A stretch of 64,000 nt of DNA from Pararhizobium qamdonense (GCF_029277445.1 NZ_CP119566.1:572501-636500); one strand, 5' to 3'; shown: positions 26,888 to 37,776, counted from the stretch's first letter. Notes: generated by a model from the sequence alone, not told the origin. Numbers and translations are program-made.

Positions 26888-29563
26888 TTATCGGCCGGTG
26901 ATGTCGCTTTCGGTCGGCACCAGGATTTCGCGCTTGCCCGCATGGTTGGCGGCACCGATGATGCCTTCCTGCTCCATGCGCTCGATCAGCGAGGCCGCCC
27001 GGTTATACCCGATGCCGAGACGGCGCTGGACATAGGATGTGGACGCCTTGCCGTCGCGCAGAACGATGGCGACCGCCTGGTCATAGGGGTCGTCGGATTC
27101 GGCAAGGTTGGCGGTGCCGGCCGGGCCGCTGCCGCCTTCGCCGTCATCGTCGTCATCCTCGGTGATGGCGTCGAGATATTGCGGCGAGCCCTGCGTCTTC
27201 AGATATTTGACGACATCCTCGACCTCGGTGTCGGAAACGAACGGGCCATGCACACGCTGGATGCGGCCGCCACCGGCCATATAGAGCATGTCACCCATGC
27301 CGAGCAGCTGTTCGGCGCCCTGTTCGCCGAGAATGGTGCGGCTGTCGATCTTCGACGTGACCTGGAAGGAGATACGGGTCGGGAAGTTGGCCTTGATCGT
27401 GCCGGTGATGACATCGACCGACGGACGCTGCGTTGCCATGATCACGTGGATACCGGCGGCGCGCGCCATCTGCGCCAGGCGCTGGACGGCCCCTTCGATA
27501 TCCTTGCCGGCCACCATCATCAGGTCGGCCATTTCGTCGATGATGACGACGATATAGGGCATCGGCTGCAGGTCGAATTCTTCCGTCTCGTAGACGGCCT
27601 CGCCGGTCTGGCGGTCAAAGCCGGTCTGGACGGTGCGGCTGATCTGCTCGCCCTTGGCCATGGCCTGCTCGACACGCGAATTGAAGCCGTCGATGTTGCG
27701 CACGCCGATCTTCGACATCTTCTTGTAGCGCTCTTCCATCTCGCGCACGGTCCATTTCAGCGCGACGACCGCCTTCTTCGGATCGGTGACGACAGGCGAG
27801 AGCAGGTGCGGAATGCCGTCATAGACGGAGAGTTCGAGCATCTTCGGATCGATCATGATCAACCGGCACTGCTCCGGCTTCAGCCGGTAGAGGATCGACA
27901 GGATCATGGTGTTGATGGCAACCGATTTACCCGAGCCGGTTGTACCGGCAACGAGCAGATGCGGCATCTTGGCGATATCGACGATGACGGGTTCGCCGCC
28001 GATCGTCTTGCCGAGCGCCATGGCAAGACGGGTCTTGCTGGTCTCGAAATCGCGCGAGCCGATCAACTCGCGCAGGTAAACGGTCTCGCGGCGCTGGTTC
28101 GGCAGTTCGATGCCGATGGCGTTGCGGCCGGGAACCACGGCGACGCGGGCGGCGATCGCCGACATCGAGCGGGCGATATCGTCGGCCAGGCCGATGACGC
28201 GGGACGACTTGATGCCCGGTGCGGGTTCAAGCTCGTACATGGTGACCACAGGCCCCGGGCGGACATGGATGATCTCGCCCTTGACGCCAAAATCCTCCAG
28301 CACGCCTTCCAGCATGCGGGCATTCTGTTCCAGCGCATCGGCAGACAGGGTTGCGTCGCGGGCGACATTTTTCGGCTCGGCGAGGAAATGCAGCGGCGGC
28401 AGGGTGAAATCGTCATCATCGGAAACCAGCGAGGCCTGCGCCTCGCGCTCGATGCGCTGGCCGGTCTTGGGGCGCGGGGCGGCCGGAACGACGCGGGCGG
28501 TCGCCTGCGGCATCGCCGGCTTGCGCGGTGCCGGAACTGGCGCCCAGTCGGCGGCGGGATCGATGTCATCGTCGTCGTCGGGCATGATGTCGGTGGAGGC
28601 GCGGCGGTTGTCAAGAACGGGGAAATCATCGTCCTCATCATCCATCGACATCGGAGGGGCGTCCACGGCGCGGCGCTCGGAGCGGTCGAGAGACGGTTCG
28701 ACCCGCTCGGAGCGGGCAATGGGCTTTGGACGCGACGGCTCGTTCAGCGTGCCGAATTCATCACCGTTGAAATCATAGGGTTCGTCATAGTCGCGCGTTG
28801 CCGGCTTGCGGCGGCCGGTCAGGCCGAACAGGCGGCGGATGCGGGCCTGGGCGGTAAAGCGCATATGGGTGAGCGCGCCGGCCATCACCATGATGATGCC
28901 TTCGGATTCGTCGTCTTCCGATTCGTCGCTGACGGTGCGGGCCTTGCTGGGCGCGGGTGCCTTAACGTCGATCTCGTCCTGCGGATCGGATACGCCGATG
29001 AGGCCGGCGCTGTAGATCAGGAAATAGGCGGCAGGAAGCGTGAAGAGAACGGCGAGCACCGTGCCGAACGTGCCGCTCGGGTAGGTGCCGGTGAAAAGGG
29101 CCGGAAAGCGCAGGATCATGTCGCCGAAGACGCCGCCAAGGCCGTTTGGCAGCGGCCAGGTGACCGGGGCCGGAATGCAGCTGAGCGCTGCGGACGCCAA
29201 GACCGAGCCCAAGAACCAGGCACCGCCACGCTTGACGATATGATCGAAGGGCTTGGCCATGATCAGCACCAGGCCCCAGGCAACCACGGGCAGCAGCGAC
29301 ACGACGCTGGCAATGCCGAAGAACTGCATGAAGATATCGGCAAAGGCAGCGCCGGTATAGCCGAGCAGATTGGTCGGGGCATCGGCGGTCGCATAGGAGA
29401 AGCTGGGGTCAGCGACATTCCAGGTCGATAGAGCGGCGATTGCGAAGCCGAGCGCGGCGAAAATTGCAAACCCCGCCAGGGCGGCGATCTGCTTCCAGAC
29501 GAATGTGGAAAGCACAAACCGGTTGGAACGGTTGTCGTATACCGCCTGATTGCTTCTGCTCAT
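26888..29563 (-). CDS. ftsK: DNA translocase FtsK
   Basis: Division-septum DNA translocase that resolves and clears chromosomes. The protein (891 residues from ATG 29563) has four N-terminal membrane helices (within about 20-180), an acidic/proline-rich linker with many Asp runs, the RecA-like motor with Walker [11 protein letters not shown] and Walker [13 protein letters not shown], and the winged-helix gamma domain at the end ([20 protein letters not shown]). ATG 29599 would add 12 residues. lolA follows after about 150 bases. Confidence 0.96.
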   Translation of the reverse strand: MSRSNQAVYDNRSNRFVLSTFVWKQIAALAGFAIFAALGFAIAALSTWNVADPSFSYATADAPTNLLGYTGAAFADIFMQFFGIASVVSLLPVVAWGLVLIMAKPFDHIVKRGGAWFLGSVLASAALSCIPAPVTWPLPNGLGGVFGDMILRFPALFTGTYPSGTFGTVLAVLFTLPAAYFLIYSAGLIGVSDPQDEIDVKAPAPSKARTVSDESEDDESEGIIMVMAGALTHMRFTAQARIRRLFGLTGRRKPATRDYDEPYDFNGDEFGTLNEPSRPKPIARSERVEPSLDRSERRAVDAPPMSMDDEDDDFPVLDNRRASTDIMPDDDDDIDPAADWAPVPAPRKPAMPQATARVVPAAPRPKTGQRIEREAQASLVSDDDDFTLPPLHFLAEPKNVARDATLSADALEQNARMLEGVLEDFGVKGEIIHVRPGPVVTMYELEPAPGIKSSRVIGLADDIARSMSAIAARVAVVPGRNAIGIELPNQRRETVYLRELIGSRDFETSKTRLAMALGKTIGGEPVIVDIAKMPHLLVAGTTGSGKSVAINTMILSILYRLKPEQCRLIMIDPKMLELSVYDGIPHLLSPVVTDPKKAVVALKWTVREMEERYKKMSKIGVRNIDGFNSRVEQAMAKGEQISRTVQTGFDRQTGEAVYETEEFDLQPMPYIVVIIDEMADLMMVAGKDIEGAVQRLAQMARAAGIHVIMATQRPSVDVITGTIKANFPTRISFQVTSKIDSRTILGEQGAEQLLGMGDMLYMAGGGRIQRVHGPFVSDTEVEDVVKYLKTQGSPQYLDAITEDDDDDGEGGSGPAGTANLAESDDPYDQAVAIVLRDGKASTSYVQRRLGIGYNRAASLIERMEQEGIIGAANHAGKREILVPTESDITGR

Positions 29564-29736
29564 GATGACCTGCTGCCTGTTATTCCGGAAAAACGCCATG
29601 CGCGCATGTTTCCAAGGTAAGCAGAGGAGGGTTAAAGCCCTATTAACCTTGACGCTTCGTTTACGTGAAAGAGGGCTGAGAGGCCAGTTTTCACCACTGG
29701 AACCGGTTTTGCGGCGGGCGAAGACCGTCTGAGAGC

Positions 29737-29767
29737 AAAAAAAAGACCCGGACGGGAGGTCCGGGTC
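29737..29767 (-). terminator. Rho-independent terminator after amtB
   Basis: The stem GACCCGGAC/GTCCGGGTC (29745-29753 and 29759-29767) is perfect over 9 bp with a five-base loop. On the reverse strand it is followed by a run of eight T (29744-29737). It ends the glnK-amtB transcript before ftsK. Confidence 0.9.
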
Positions 29768-29840
29768 AAAAGCGGTCGCGCACGAGGCGAAACCGCGACG
29801 GGACTGGTTGCGGAGCCGGTTTGCCGGCTCCGCAGGTTGC

Positions 29841-31211
29841 TTACGAGTGGTAGGCGGCTTCGCCGTGCGAGGAAAGATCGAGACCTTCGCGTTCGGCTTC
29901 GACCGGAACACGCAGACCGACGACCACATCGACGATCTTGTAGAGGATCGCCGAGCCGATGCCGCACCAGGCGATGGTGACGAGAACGGCATAGAGCTGC
30001 GTCATGAACTGGCCGCCCATGGTGACGCCGTCGGCATAACCGATGCCGCCGAGCGAGGACGAGGCGAAGATGCCGGTGGCCAATGCACCAAACAGACCGC
30101 CGATGCCATGGACGCCGAACACGTCTGCCGTGTCGTCATAGCCGAACTTGTTCTTCACCACGGAGACGAAGAAGTAGCACAGCGGCGAAACGATTAGACC
30201 CATGACGATCGCACCCATCGGGCCGACAATGCCGGCGGCGGGGGTGACGGCGACGAGGCCGGCGATCATGCCGGAAGCGGCACCAAGCATGGACGCCTTG
30301 CCGCGGGTGAAGGTTTCAACCAGCGACCAGGAGATGATGGCAGCGGCTGTCGCGATGAAGGTGTTGACGGTGGCCAGCATTGCGCCGCCCGAGGCTTCGA
30401 GGTTGGAACCGGCATTGAAGCCGAACCAGCCGACCCAGAGCATGGCAGCACCGACAAGCGTCAGTGTCATGGAATGCGGAGCCATCATGTCCTTGCCGAA
30501 GCCTGTGCGCTTGCCGACCATGATCGCGCCGATCAGACCGGCAACGCCGGCGTTGATGTGAACGACCGTGCCGCCGGCGAAGTCGAGCGCGCCCCAGCCG
30601 AAGATCAGGCCGTTTGCGTCCCAGACCATGTGGGCGATCGGGAAGTAGACGAAGGTTGCCCACAGGACGCAGAACAGGACCGCAGCCGAGAACTTGATGC
30701 GTTCGGCAAAGGCGCCGACGATCAGGGCGGGCGTGATGGCCGCGAAGGTCATCTGGAACATGATGAAGATCATTTCCGGAATGACGACGCCATCAGAGAA
30801 CGTGGCGGCGGTGGAATCCATGGTGACGCCCGAGAGGAACATCTTGGCCGTGCCGCCCCAATAGGGCGATGTCGAGCCGCCGAAGGCGAAGGAATAGCCG
30901 TAGATGACCCAGATCAGCATGACGGCGGAGCCGGCAACGGTGCACTGCATCAGGACCGAGAGCATGTTCTTGGCGCGTACGAGGCCGCCGTAGAACAGGC
31001 CAAGGCCTGGGATGAGCATGAACAGGACGAGGATGGTGCAGACGAACATGAAGGCGGTATCGCCCTTGTCCGGAACCGGTGCGGCGGCGACTGCTTCGGC
31101 TGCTGCCGGGGCGGCTTCCTGCGCAAAGGCGACGGCCGGAGCGAGAAGAGCTGCGGCTGCAGCGCCCACGCGTCCAAGAGAGGTAGAAAGTTTAAATGAA
31201 GACATTGACAT
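29841..31211 (-). CDS. amtB: Ammonium transporter AmtB
   Basis: Inner-membrane ammonium channel. The 456 residues start with a cleavable signal-like segment ([18 protein letters not shown]) and contain 11 helices with Amt signatures: [18 protein letters not shown], the twin-His pore segment ([13 protein letters not shown]) and [16 protein letters not shown] with the second pore histidine. It lies 23 bases after glnK in the same direction, so GlnK should gate it under nitrogen sufficiency. Confidence 0.96.
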   Translation of the reverse strand: MSMSSFKLSTSLGRVGAAAAALLAPAVAFAQEAAPAAAEAVAAAPVPDKGDTAFMFVCTILVLFMLIPGLGLFYGGLVRAKNMLSVLMQCTVAGSAVMLIWVIYGYSFAFGGSTSPYWGGTAKMFLSGVTMDSTAATFSDGVVIPEMIFIMFQMTFAAITPALIVGAFAERIKFSAAVLFCVLWATFVYFPIAHMVWDANGLIFGWGALDFAGGTVVHINAGVAGLIGAIMVGKRTGFGKDMMAPHSMTLTLVGAAMLWVGWFGFNAGSNLEASGGAMLATVNTFIATAAAIISWSLVETFTRGKASMLGAASGMIAGLVAVTPAAGIVGPMGAIVMGLIVSPLCYFFVSVVKNKFGYDDTADVFGVHGIGGLFGALATGIFASSSLGGIGYADGVTMGGQFMTQLYAVLVTIAWCGIGSAILYKIVDVVVGLRVPVEAEREGLDLSSHGEAAYHS

Positions 31212-31234
31212 GTAGCTCCCTGAACGGCCGTGAC

Positions 31235-31660
<426 letters not shown>

Positions 31661-31675
31661 TCAAGGGGCGTGCCA
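31661..31675 (-). promoter_or_regulatory. Sigma-54-like promoter of glnK-amtB
   Basis: Reverse-strand TGGCACG-CCCC-TTGA matches the -24/-12 consensus (TGGCAC-N5-TTGC) except that the -12 GC is GA. It lies about 90 bases before glnK, where NtrC-activated glnK promoters usually occur. Confidence 0.6.
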
Positions 31676-31809
31676 GTTTGGGAGTGGATGGGTAAGTCCA
31701 TGAAAAGACACGGAAATGCCACATTCCGCCGGTGACTTGCGGCGGAATGTCAAAAATTTGTCAAATTAAAAGATGAAAAAATAGGCTGAATCGAAAAATT
31801 GGCGCTTTT

Positions 31810-32694
31810 TTATTCAGATGCCTTTTTCCGGATCAGGCCTTCCTGGGCAACGGACGCGATGAGCATCCCGGAGCGATCAAAAAGGCTGCCACGCGTCATA
31901 CCGCGTGCACCGAAAGCGCTGGGGCTGTCTTGCGTGTAGAGCAGCCAGTCGTCCATGCGGCAGGGGCGATGGAACCACATGGCATGGTCGAGGCTCGCCA
32001 CCTGCAGGTCGCGGTCAAACACCGAGGTGCCGTGCGCGTAAAGTGCGGTATCCAGCAGGGTCATGTCGGAGATATAGGCAAGCACCGCCGCCTGGATATG
32101 GCGCTCGTCCGGAACGGTGCCGACGGCTTTCACCCAGACGTCCTGCGACGGCTCCAGCTTGTCGCGCGAAAAATAGTGTTTCAGCGAAACCGGGCGGATC
32201 TCGATCGGCCTTGGCCGCTCCCAGTAACGGCGGACGGCTTCCGGCGCATTGGCGAGATATTTTTCCTTAATATCCTGTTCGCCCATCAGCGTTTCCGGCG
32301 GCGCGAGATCCGGCATGGTGATCTGGTGGTCGAAGCCCTCCTCGTCGAACTGGAAGGAGGCCGAGAGCGAGAAGATCGCCTTGCCATGCTGGATGGCAAC
32401 GACGCGGCGGGTGGCAAAGCTCGATCCGTCGCGGATGCGGTCGACATCGTAGATGATCGGCACGGCGGGATCGCCCGGCCGCATGAAATAGGCGTGCAGC
32501 GAATGCACATAGCGGCCTTCGCTGACGGTGCGCTGGGCTGCCACCAGCGCCTGGCCGATCACTTGTCCGCCGAACACGCGCTGCCAGCCGACCTGCGGCG
32601 AGCGGCCGCGAAACAGGTTCTCCTCCAGCTTCTCCAGATCCAGCGTCTGCAACAGGACGTCCATCGGGGCGGGGTTTTCGGCAGGGCGCGGCAT
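31810..32694 (-). CDS. tesB: Acyl-CoA thioesterase II
   Basis: Hydrolyses medium and long acyl-CoAs. The 294 residues form a double hot-dog fold: N-terminal FGGQVIGQALVAAQRTV and RYVHSLHAYFMRPGDP, and C-terminal SLDHAMWFHRPCRMDDWLLY with the catalytic Asp/Thr/Gln network typical of TesB. The ATG at 32694 (MPRPAENPAPMDVLL) sits behind AGGAG at proper spacing; an upstream ATG at 32724 is less likely. It is divergent from the UbiH-type gene. Confidence 0.93.
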   Translation of the reverse strand: MPRPAENPAPMDVLLQTLDLEKLEENLFRGRSPQVGWQRVFGGQVIGQALVAAQRTVSEGRYVHSLHAYFMRPGDPAVPIIYDVDRIRDGSSFATRRVVAIQHGKAIFSLSASFQFDEEGFDHQITMPDLAPPETLMGEQDIKEKYLANAPEAVRRYWERPRPIEIRPVSLKHYFSRDKLEPSQDVWVKAVGTVPDERHIQAAVLAYISDMTLLDTALYAHGTSVFDRDLQVASLDHAMWFHRPCRMDDWLLYTQDSPSAFGARGMTRGSLFDRSGMLIASVAQEGLIRKKASE

Positions 32695-32796
32695 TTCGGC
32701 AATCTCCTGGGGTCGAGCGCCCAAGCGGTAGGAACGAGCGCATCAATGATCTATATAGGCCATAAGCAATGCTCAAGAGCGACGGGAGAATGAGAG

Positions 32797-34011
32797 ATGA
32801 TCGATGTGCTGATTGCGGGCGGCGGTTATGTCGGGTTGTCGCTGGCCGTATCCATCAAGAAGGCCGCCCCGCATCTGTCCGTGAGCCTGATCGACGGTGC
32901 GCCGGAAACCGCCTGGAAAAAGGACGAGCGCGCCTCGGCGATCATCGCGGCGGCTTCGCAGATGCTCGACGTGCTCGGTGTCTGGAGCGAGATCGAGCCG
33001 GAGGCCGAACCGATCCGGCGCATGGTCATTACCGATTCAAAGACCGCCGATCCGGTCCGCCCGGTCTTCCTGACCTTCGAGGACGAAAAGGTCGAGGGCC
33101 GGCCCTTTGCCCATATGGTGCCGAATGTCGCCCTGGTCGGCGCATTGCGCAGGGCTGCCCTGGAGCTCGGCGTCGAGATCCGGCAATCGACGGCGGCTAC
33201 AGGCTTCAAGAGCGGCGATCACTCGGTTTCCATCGACCTTGCGAAGGGCGGGGCGATCGAAGCGCGGCTGCTGGTGGCCTGCGATGGCGTGCGCTCAAAA
33301 CTGCGCGATGCCGCCGGCATCAAGACCGTCGATTTCGATTATGGCCAGTCTGGTATCGTCACGACAGTCGAGCACGAGCGGCCGCATGAGGGCACAGCGG
33401 AAGAGCATTTCCTGCCCGCCGGCCCCTTCGCGACGCTGCCGCTCAAGAACAACCGTTCCTCGCTGGTCTGGACCGAGCGGACGCGCGATGCCGACCGGCT
33501 GATCGCCAGCGACGACCTGGTGTTCGAGGAAGAGCTGGAGCGCCGCTTCGGCCACAAGCTCGGCACGCTGAAGGTCGTCGGCGGACGCCGCGCCTTTCCG
33601 CTGGGGCTGACGCTGGCACGCGATTTCATCGCGCCGCGCTTTGCCCTTGCCGGCGATGCCGCCCATGGCATTCACCCGATTTCGGGCCAGGGCCTCAATC
33701 TCGGCTTCAAGGACGTGGCAGCCCTTGCCGAAACCATCGTCGATGCCGACCGCCTCGGTCTCGATATCGGCTCGCTCGCCGTGCTCGAACGCTACCAGAG
33801 CTGGCGCCGCTTCGACACATTCCGCATGGGCGTCACCACCGACGTGCTGAACCGGCTGTTTTCCAACGATGTCACGCCGGTGCGCGCCCTGCGCGATTTC
33901 GGGCTGGGGCTGGTTGATCGCATGCCATCGGTCAAATCGTTCTTCATCCGCCAGGCGTCGGGGCTCGGCGGGCAGACCGAACCGAAGATGCTGGGTGGGC
34001 AAGCGATTTGA
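32797..34011 (+). CDS. UbiH/UbiF/COQ6-family FAD monooxygenase
   Basis: A 404-residue flavoprotein hydroxylase. N-terminal FAD motif VLIAGGGYVGLSLAV, the internal DG motif VACDGVRSKLRDAAG and the C-terminal FALAGDAAHGIHPISGQGLN define the UbiH/UbiF/VisC group acting on the ring in ubiquinone biosynthesis. Which position it hydroxylates (C1, C5 or C6) cannot be read from the sequence; alphaproteobacteria use UbiL, UbiM and others. It is probably a single-gene unit. Confidence 0.88.
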   Translation: MIDVLIAGGGYVGLSLAVSIKKAAPHLSVSLIDGAPETAWKKDERASAIIAAASQMLDVLGVWSEIEPEAEPIRRMVITDSKTADPVRPVFLTFEDEKVEGRPFAHMVPNVALVGALRRAALELGVEIRQSTAATGFKSGDHSVSIDLAKGGAIEARLLVACDGVRSKLRDAAGIKTVDFDYGQSGIVTTVEHERPHEGTAEEHFLPAGPFATLPLKNNRSSLVWTERTRDADRLIASDDLVFEEELERRFGHKLGTLKVVGGRRAFPLGLTLARDFIAPRFALAGDAAHGIHPISGQGLNLGFKDVAALAETIVDADRLGLDIGSLAVLERYQSWRRFDTFRMGVTTDVLNRLFSNDVTPVRALRDFGLGLVDRMPSVKSFFIRQASGLGGQTEPKMLGGQAI

Positions 34012-34071
34012 ACGGGGCGCCGGTCCTCGTCGCATTGTCAGAGCGTGTGGAAACTTACCCCCTCTGTCACT

Positions 34072-34187
34072 ATCGTGACATCTACCCTCAAGGGAGGAGA
34101 TCGTTCTTTTTCCTTGTGCCCAAAGCCAATGGACATCTCCCCCTTGAGGGGGAGATGTCGGCGTAGCCGACAGAGGGGGGTGTCTCG
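34072..34187. repeat. Palindromic repeats, CCCTTGAGGG family
   Basis: A short unit at 34082-34098 (CCCTCAAGGGAGGAG) and a fuller unit at 34133-34187 (CATCTCCCCCTTGAGGGGGA, then GTCGGCGTAGCCGAC). The second contains two nested palindromes. Same family as the 21.1 kb repeats. Confidence 0.75.
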
Positions 34188-34225
34188 CCGATCTCGCCAG
34201 CCTGCGCGGAAGTGCGGAGGTCGCC

Positions 34226-34414
34226 TCAATCCTCGATCTTGCGTGCCTCGGAAATCAGCATGATCGGGATGCCGTCGCGGATCGGGTAGGCAAGTCTTGC
34301 CTTTTCCGAAATCAGCTCGTTGTCAGCAGCGTGGTAGCTGAGACGGCCCTTGGTCAGCGGGCAGACCAGAAGTTCAAGCAGTTTGGGATCGACCCGGCTG
34401 GTCCTGTCTTCCAT
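34226..34414 (-). CDS. Trm112-family zinc-ribbon-like protein
   Basis: A 62-residue protein of the Trm112/YcaR family. It reads [17 protein letters not shown] in the first half and [18 protein letters not shown] in the second, the family signature. Bacterial members are small; eukaryotic and archaeal ones activate methyltransferases, and the bacterial role is unclear. Only one of the usual cysteines is kept. It is 10 bases downstream of the LON-domain gene on the same strand. Confidence 0.9.
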   Translation of the reverse strand: MEDRTSRVDPKLLELLVCPLTKGRLSYHAADNELISEKARLAYPIRDGIPIMLISEARKIED

Positions 34415-34423
34415 CTGATCGGC

Positions 34424-35107
34424 CTATTGCAGCATGGTTTCGATGTCGCCGAAAGTTCGGGCGAGCACGATCTCGGTGATGGCAATCAGCGTTTCGGCGC
34501 GGGTCTTGAGATCCGGGGCCTCCAGCAGCGCCTGCTTTTCGGCCGGGCCATAGGGCGACATCATCGCCATGGAATTGACGAGCGTCACGTTGCTGGCGCG
34601 CTCGACGCTCTCCCAGTCCGCTTCCAGCTTGTTGGCATCCAGATAGGCCTTGAAGGCGGCCAGCAGCGCATCGCGATCGACCTGCGCTTCGTCATCGGGT
34701 TCGGTGAGGTCTGTGGCGAAGGGAACGATCTTGAAGTTACGATAGCCCTTTTTCGACAGGGGCACCTCGTCGAACAGCCGGAACCGGCAGATGCCGGTAA
34801 GCGAGGCAATATAACGGCCGTCTTCCATCTCGGCAAAGGACGTGATCCGGCCGACGCAGCCGACCTGGCAGAGCGCCTGAACATGCGCTTGGCCCGCCTC
34901 GTCGCGAATTTCACCGAAGGAGGGCTGGATCATGCCGATCAGGCGGTTTCCGGCCAGTGCATCGTCAAACATGGCAAGATAGCGCGGTTCGAAGATATTG
35001 AGCGGCAGCTGCGAGCCGGGAAGCAGGAGCACGCCCGTCAGCGGGAATACCGGAAGCATCTCCGGTAGGTCCTGAGGCCTCAGATAACGTGCGTTACCAA
35101 CTTGCAT
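34424..35107 (-). CDS. LON substrate-binding-domain protein (ATP-independent)
   Basis: A 227-residue protein containing only the Lon N-terminal domain: MLPVFPLTGVLLLPGSQLPL, NIFEPRYLAMFDDAL and the later YIASLTGICRFRLFDE. It has no AAA+ or protease domain, so it is not the Lon protease; a role in substrate recognition is inferred from the fold. It precedes the Trm112 gene in a likely operon, and cnoX lies upstream on the same strand. Confidence 0.88.
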   Translation of the reverse strand: MQVGNARYLRPQDLPEMLPVFPLTGVLLLPGSQLPLNIFEPRYLAMFDDALAGNRLIGMIQPSFGEIRDEAGQAHVQALCQVGCVGRITSFAEMEDGRYIASLTGICRFRLFDEVPLSKKGYRNFKIVPFATDLTEPDDEAQVDRDALLAAFKAYLDANKLEADWESVERASNVTLVNSMAMMSPYGPAEKQALLEAPDLKTRAETLIAITEIVLARTFGDIETMLQ

Positions 35108-35267
35108 GTCTCAATTCACCCCGTCGCTGTCAGCGCTCTTATGACGGCCCACTTTGTGATGGCCAGGGGGGCCGTGCCGCTTAAAGACAAGAAATGGGGC
35201 GCCAAACTCAAATCTCAAGGGAGATCGTCACCAAGCCGTAACGATAAAGACTTCCCTTGAAAAGTGA

Positions 35268-36272
35268 TTATGAAAACAGGATCGAGGACAGTTTGCGGCG
35301 TGCCGAAAGGGTTGCAGGATCCATCGGCCCCCAGACGTCGAAGAACTGCAACAGCTCGCGCCGCGCGCCATCATCTTCGAACGTGCGGTCGCGCTTCATC
35401 ACCTTGAGCAAGTGGTCTGCCGCCGCCTCGCGGTCGCCTTCGACATTGCGGATCTTGGCAAGCTTGATGCGCGCGCCGTGATCGTCGGGATCGGCAGCGA
35501 GGATCTGTTCCAGTGCATCCGGATCGCCGAGCTTGCGCGCTTCCTCGATCTGGTCGAGCTTTTTCACGACAGCGGCGATGCCGGCATCCTTGGCAAGCTC
35601 GTCGCTGAGATCAGACAGAACCTCGCGCGCCTGTTCCACTTCGCCAGCGGTAACAAGGCAATTGGCAAGCCCCGCAAGCGCCACGGCATTTTCGGGATCG
35701 GCCTGCAGCACGGCGCCAAAGAGGCCAGCGGCATTCTCAAGGTCGCCCTGTTCGGCAAAGGCTTTGGCGTCTGCGAGCGCCGCATCGATCCCCGCCTGCT
35801 GGTCATCGATCATCGGGCCGGCAACCTTGTCGATGAATTCGCGGATCTGGCTTTCGGGAACGGCACCCATGAAACCATCGACCGGCCGGCCGCCGACAAA
35901 GGCGATAACGGCCGGGATCGACTGGATGCCGAGCTGGCCCGCAACCGAGGGATGATCGTCGATATTCATCTTGACCAGCCGGACGCGGCCCTGGGCTTCG
36001 GTCACCACCTTTTCGATCACCGGGGTCAGCTGCTTGCACGGGCCGCACCAGGGCGCCCAGAAATCGACGAGCACCGGCTGCTCACGGGAGGCTTCCAGCA
36101 CGTCGCGGGTGAAGTTGGCGGTCGTCGTCTCCTTGATTAGCTCGCCGGCCGGTGCGGCTGTGGCCGCTGGCGCCGTCACGGGCGTCTGTGCCGGGGCGCC
36201 GCCATAGCTCGCCGTTGCCGTCATCTGGTTGCCGTAGGATGCTGCATAGGGATTGTCGTTGCCGCTCATCAT
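35268..36272 (-). CDS. cnoX: CnoX/YbbN-like thioredoxin-TPR co-chaperone
   Basis: A 334-residue protein with a disordered N-terminus (1-55, Ala/Pro/Thr-rich), a thioredoxin domain with active site FWAPWCGPCKQLTPVIEK and C-terminal TPR repeats (LADAKAFAEQGDLENAAGLF onward). This domain order is that of CnoX, which protects and feeds substrates to GroEL and DnaK under oxidative stress. The active-site WCGPC is intact, as in alphaproteobacterial members and unlike E. coli. The ATG at 36272 is followed by a second ATG. Confidence 0.9.
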   Translation of the reverse strand: MMSGNDNPYAASYGNQMTATASYGGAPAQTPVTAPAATAAPAGELIKETTTANFTRDVLEASREQPVLVDFWAPWCGPCKQLTPVIEKVVTEAQGRVRLVKMNIDDHPSVAGQLGIQSIPAVIAFVGGRPVDGFMGAVPESQIREFIDKVAGPMIDDQQAGIDAALADAKAFAEQGDLENAAGLFGAVLQADPENAVALAGLANCLVTAGEVEQAREVLSDLSDELAKDAGIAAVVKKLDQIEEARKLGDPDALEQILAADPDDHGARIKLAKIRNVEGDREAAADHLLKVMKRDRTFEDDGARRELLQFFDVWGPMDPATLSARRKLSSILFS

Positions 36273-36327
36273 GTCTCCTCGCGGACATCCTCGTCCGTCT
36301 GACTGTCTTCCCGTCAGAGATCGTATG

Positions 36328-36837
36328 TCAGGACGTCACTTTCAAGACAAGGGCTTCATGTCCCGTCGCCTCGATAAAGCGCAGGAGGTCCTTTGACGCG
36401 ATCGATGTCGTCGCATCGTTGGAAAGCGGATGGCAGTTGACGATCTCGTCCTTCATCAGCTCTTCGTCGATGATGATCTTCACGTTCCGGTCGGTATCAT
36501 TGATCACACCGAAGGCGGTGACGGCGCCGGGAATGACGCCCAGATATTCCATCAGCTTTTCCGGCCGCCCGAACGAAACCTTGCTGGCGCCACCGATGAT
36601 CGTGTGCACCGTCTTTAAGTCCACGGTGGCGTTTTCCTCGACGGTGAGCAGGAAATAATTGTCCTTCTTGTCCTTCACGAACAGGTTTTTGGTGTGGCCG
36701 CCGGCAATGGCGTCGCGCAGCGCCACCGATTCGGCGACGGTGAAAACCGGCTCGTGCCGCAGGGTCTGATGCGCGATGCCGAGGCTGTCGAGAAACTGGA
36801 ATAATTCGTCCGGCGTTTTCGGCTGCATTTCACTCAT
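36328..36837 (-). CDS. ProXp-type aminoacyl-tRNA deacylase (YbaK family)
   Basis: A 169-residue stand-alone editing domain that removes wrong amino acids, probably Ala, from tRNA-Pro. The family pattern shows in the start FQFLDSLGIAHQTLRHEPVF, HTKNLFVKDKKDNYFLL with its conserved lysine, SFGRPEKLMEYLGVIPGAVT and the INDTDRNVKIIIDEELM stretch. Assignment to ProXp-ala rather than YbaK is inferred from the HTKNLF motif. It is separate from cnoX by 55 bases. Confidence 0.88.
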   Translation of the reverse strand: MSEMQPKTPDELFQFLDSLGIAHQTLRHEPVFTVAESVALRDAIAGGHTKNLFVKDKKDNYFLLTVEENATVDLKTVHTIIGGASKVSFGRPEKLMEYLGVIPGAVTAFGVINDTDRNVKIIIDEELMKDEIVNCHPLSNDATTSIASKDLLRFIEATGHEALVLKVTS

Positions 36838-36990
36838 GGCGGCATCCTTCTGGCTTGAAAATGGCGGTCCTGTTTACGCCGAAGGGCAAAAAATCGCAAT
36901 CTTCCACAGAAAGCAGGCTGTAAAACGTCTTGTTTTCAGGGGCTTGCGACATGCGCATGAAATTTTTTTGGATCGGCCGTCATTTCCCTG

Positions 36991-37019
36991 TTGCATTTAA
37001 AAATCGTCTGGGCCATATA
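36991..37019 (+). promoter_or_regulatory. Candidate sigma-70 promoter of tRNA-Gly
   Basis: TTGCAT and CATATA are separated by 17 bases, some 70 bases before the tRNA gene. Prediction only. Confidence 0.4.
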
Positions 37020-37090
37020 GCCGTCGTCGCAGCAAACAACAACGCAGCGGCGCCACGGTCCACCGACTACCCCCGGACCGAGGCTGATGA

Positions 37091-37165
37091 GCGGGTGTAG
37101 CTCAGGGGTAGAGCACAACCTTGCCAAGGTTGGGGTCGAGCGTTCGAATCGCTTCACCCGCTCCA
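37091..37165 (+). tRNA. tRNA-Gly (anticodon GCC)
   Basis: 75 bases including an encoded CCA. Acceptor stem GCGGGTG/CACCCGC, D arm AGCTCAGGGGTAGAGC, anticodon stem ACAACC-TTGCCAA-GGTT with anticodon GCC, and the T arm CGAGCGTTCGAATCGCTTC. All stems pair well. Confidence 0.97.
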
Positions 37166-37194
37166 TTTTCTTCTAAGATCAGCAGAACTTTGCA

Positions 37195-37776
37195 TTACGC
37201 GACGATGAAGTCGTAGCGGCCGAATTTGCCGTCGTCAGTCGGGCTGACATCGAGCAACAGAGTTTCGTTGAATATCCGGTCGCGCTCGTTGAGTGGCTCG
37301 TTTGGAAAGTAGAGTTGCGTCGTCAGCACGCTCCCGCCGGGCCGCTGGACTTTCAGGTGGTAATGCCGGGTGCGGCCAGGATATAGGCCTGGAACGATCG
37401 TCTCGAACCACCATTTTCCTTCAGCATCGGTGAATTGATGTCCGCGGAGTTTGTAGCCGCTGTTGTCGTAGCGCCCCTTTTCGTCGGCATGCCATAACTC
37501 GATCAGCGCTTTTGAAACGGGCCGGCAGTTCTGGGTCAACACGTACCCGGCGAGTGTCATCCTTTCACCGTCGGGTGCGTCGTTCGCGAAGTCCTGTTTT
37601 TCGGGGCTTTCCAGGGAGAAATACGGGCCCTCCGTTTGCCTTTGCGTCAGATCGTCATCGTCACTGCACGTTGGTGTCAGCGACAGTTGTGCCGGCGCAT
37701 CGCTTGCCTGAGCTAGTCCCGGCAGCGCAATCGGGGCGGCAGCGAAGCCGATCAGGAAATGTCGCCGGGTGGGCAT
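37195..37776 (-). CDS. Exported intradiol ring-cleavage dioxygenase-like protein
   Basis: A 193-residue protein with a Tat-like signal (MPTRRHFLIGFAAAPIALPG) and a core like protocatechuate dioxygenase: RQTEGPYFS, ELWHADEKGRYDNSG, and the iron ligand region LYPGRTRHYHLKVQRPGG with paired histidines. Such exported forms are widespread but rarely studied, and the aromatic substrate is unknown. The ATG at 37776 gives this signal; one at 37806 is also in frame. It lies immediately after the tRNA on the opposite strand. Confidence 0.85.
   Translation of the reverse strand: MPTRRHFLIGFAAAPIALPGLAQASDAPAQLSLTPTCSDDDDLTQRQTEGPYFSLESPEKQDFANDAPDGERMTLAGYVLTQNCRPVSKALIELWHADEKGRYDNSGYKLRGHQFTDAEGKWWFETIVPGLYPGRTRHYHLKVQRPGGSVLTTQLYFPNEPLNERDRIFNETLLLDVSPTDDGKFGRYDFIVA

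Noticed and set aside
26681..29431. Long forward open frame of about 916 codons
   Set aside because: It runs antisense to ftsK; its composition (many Asp, His, Gly, Arg) is the usual shadow of a GC-rich gene on the other strand, and no family motif is present.
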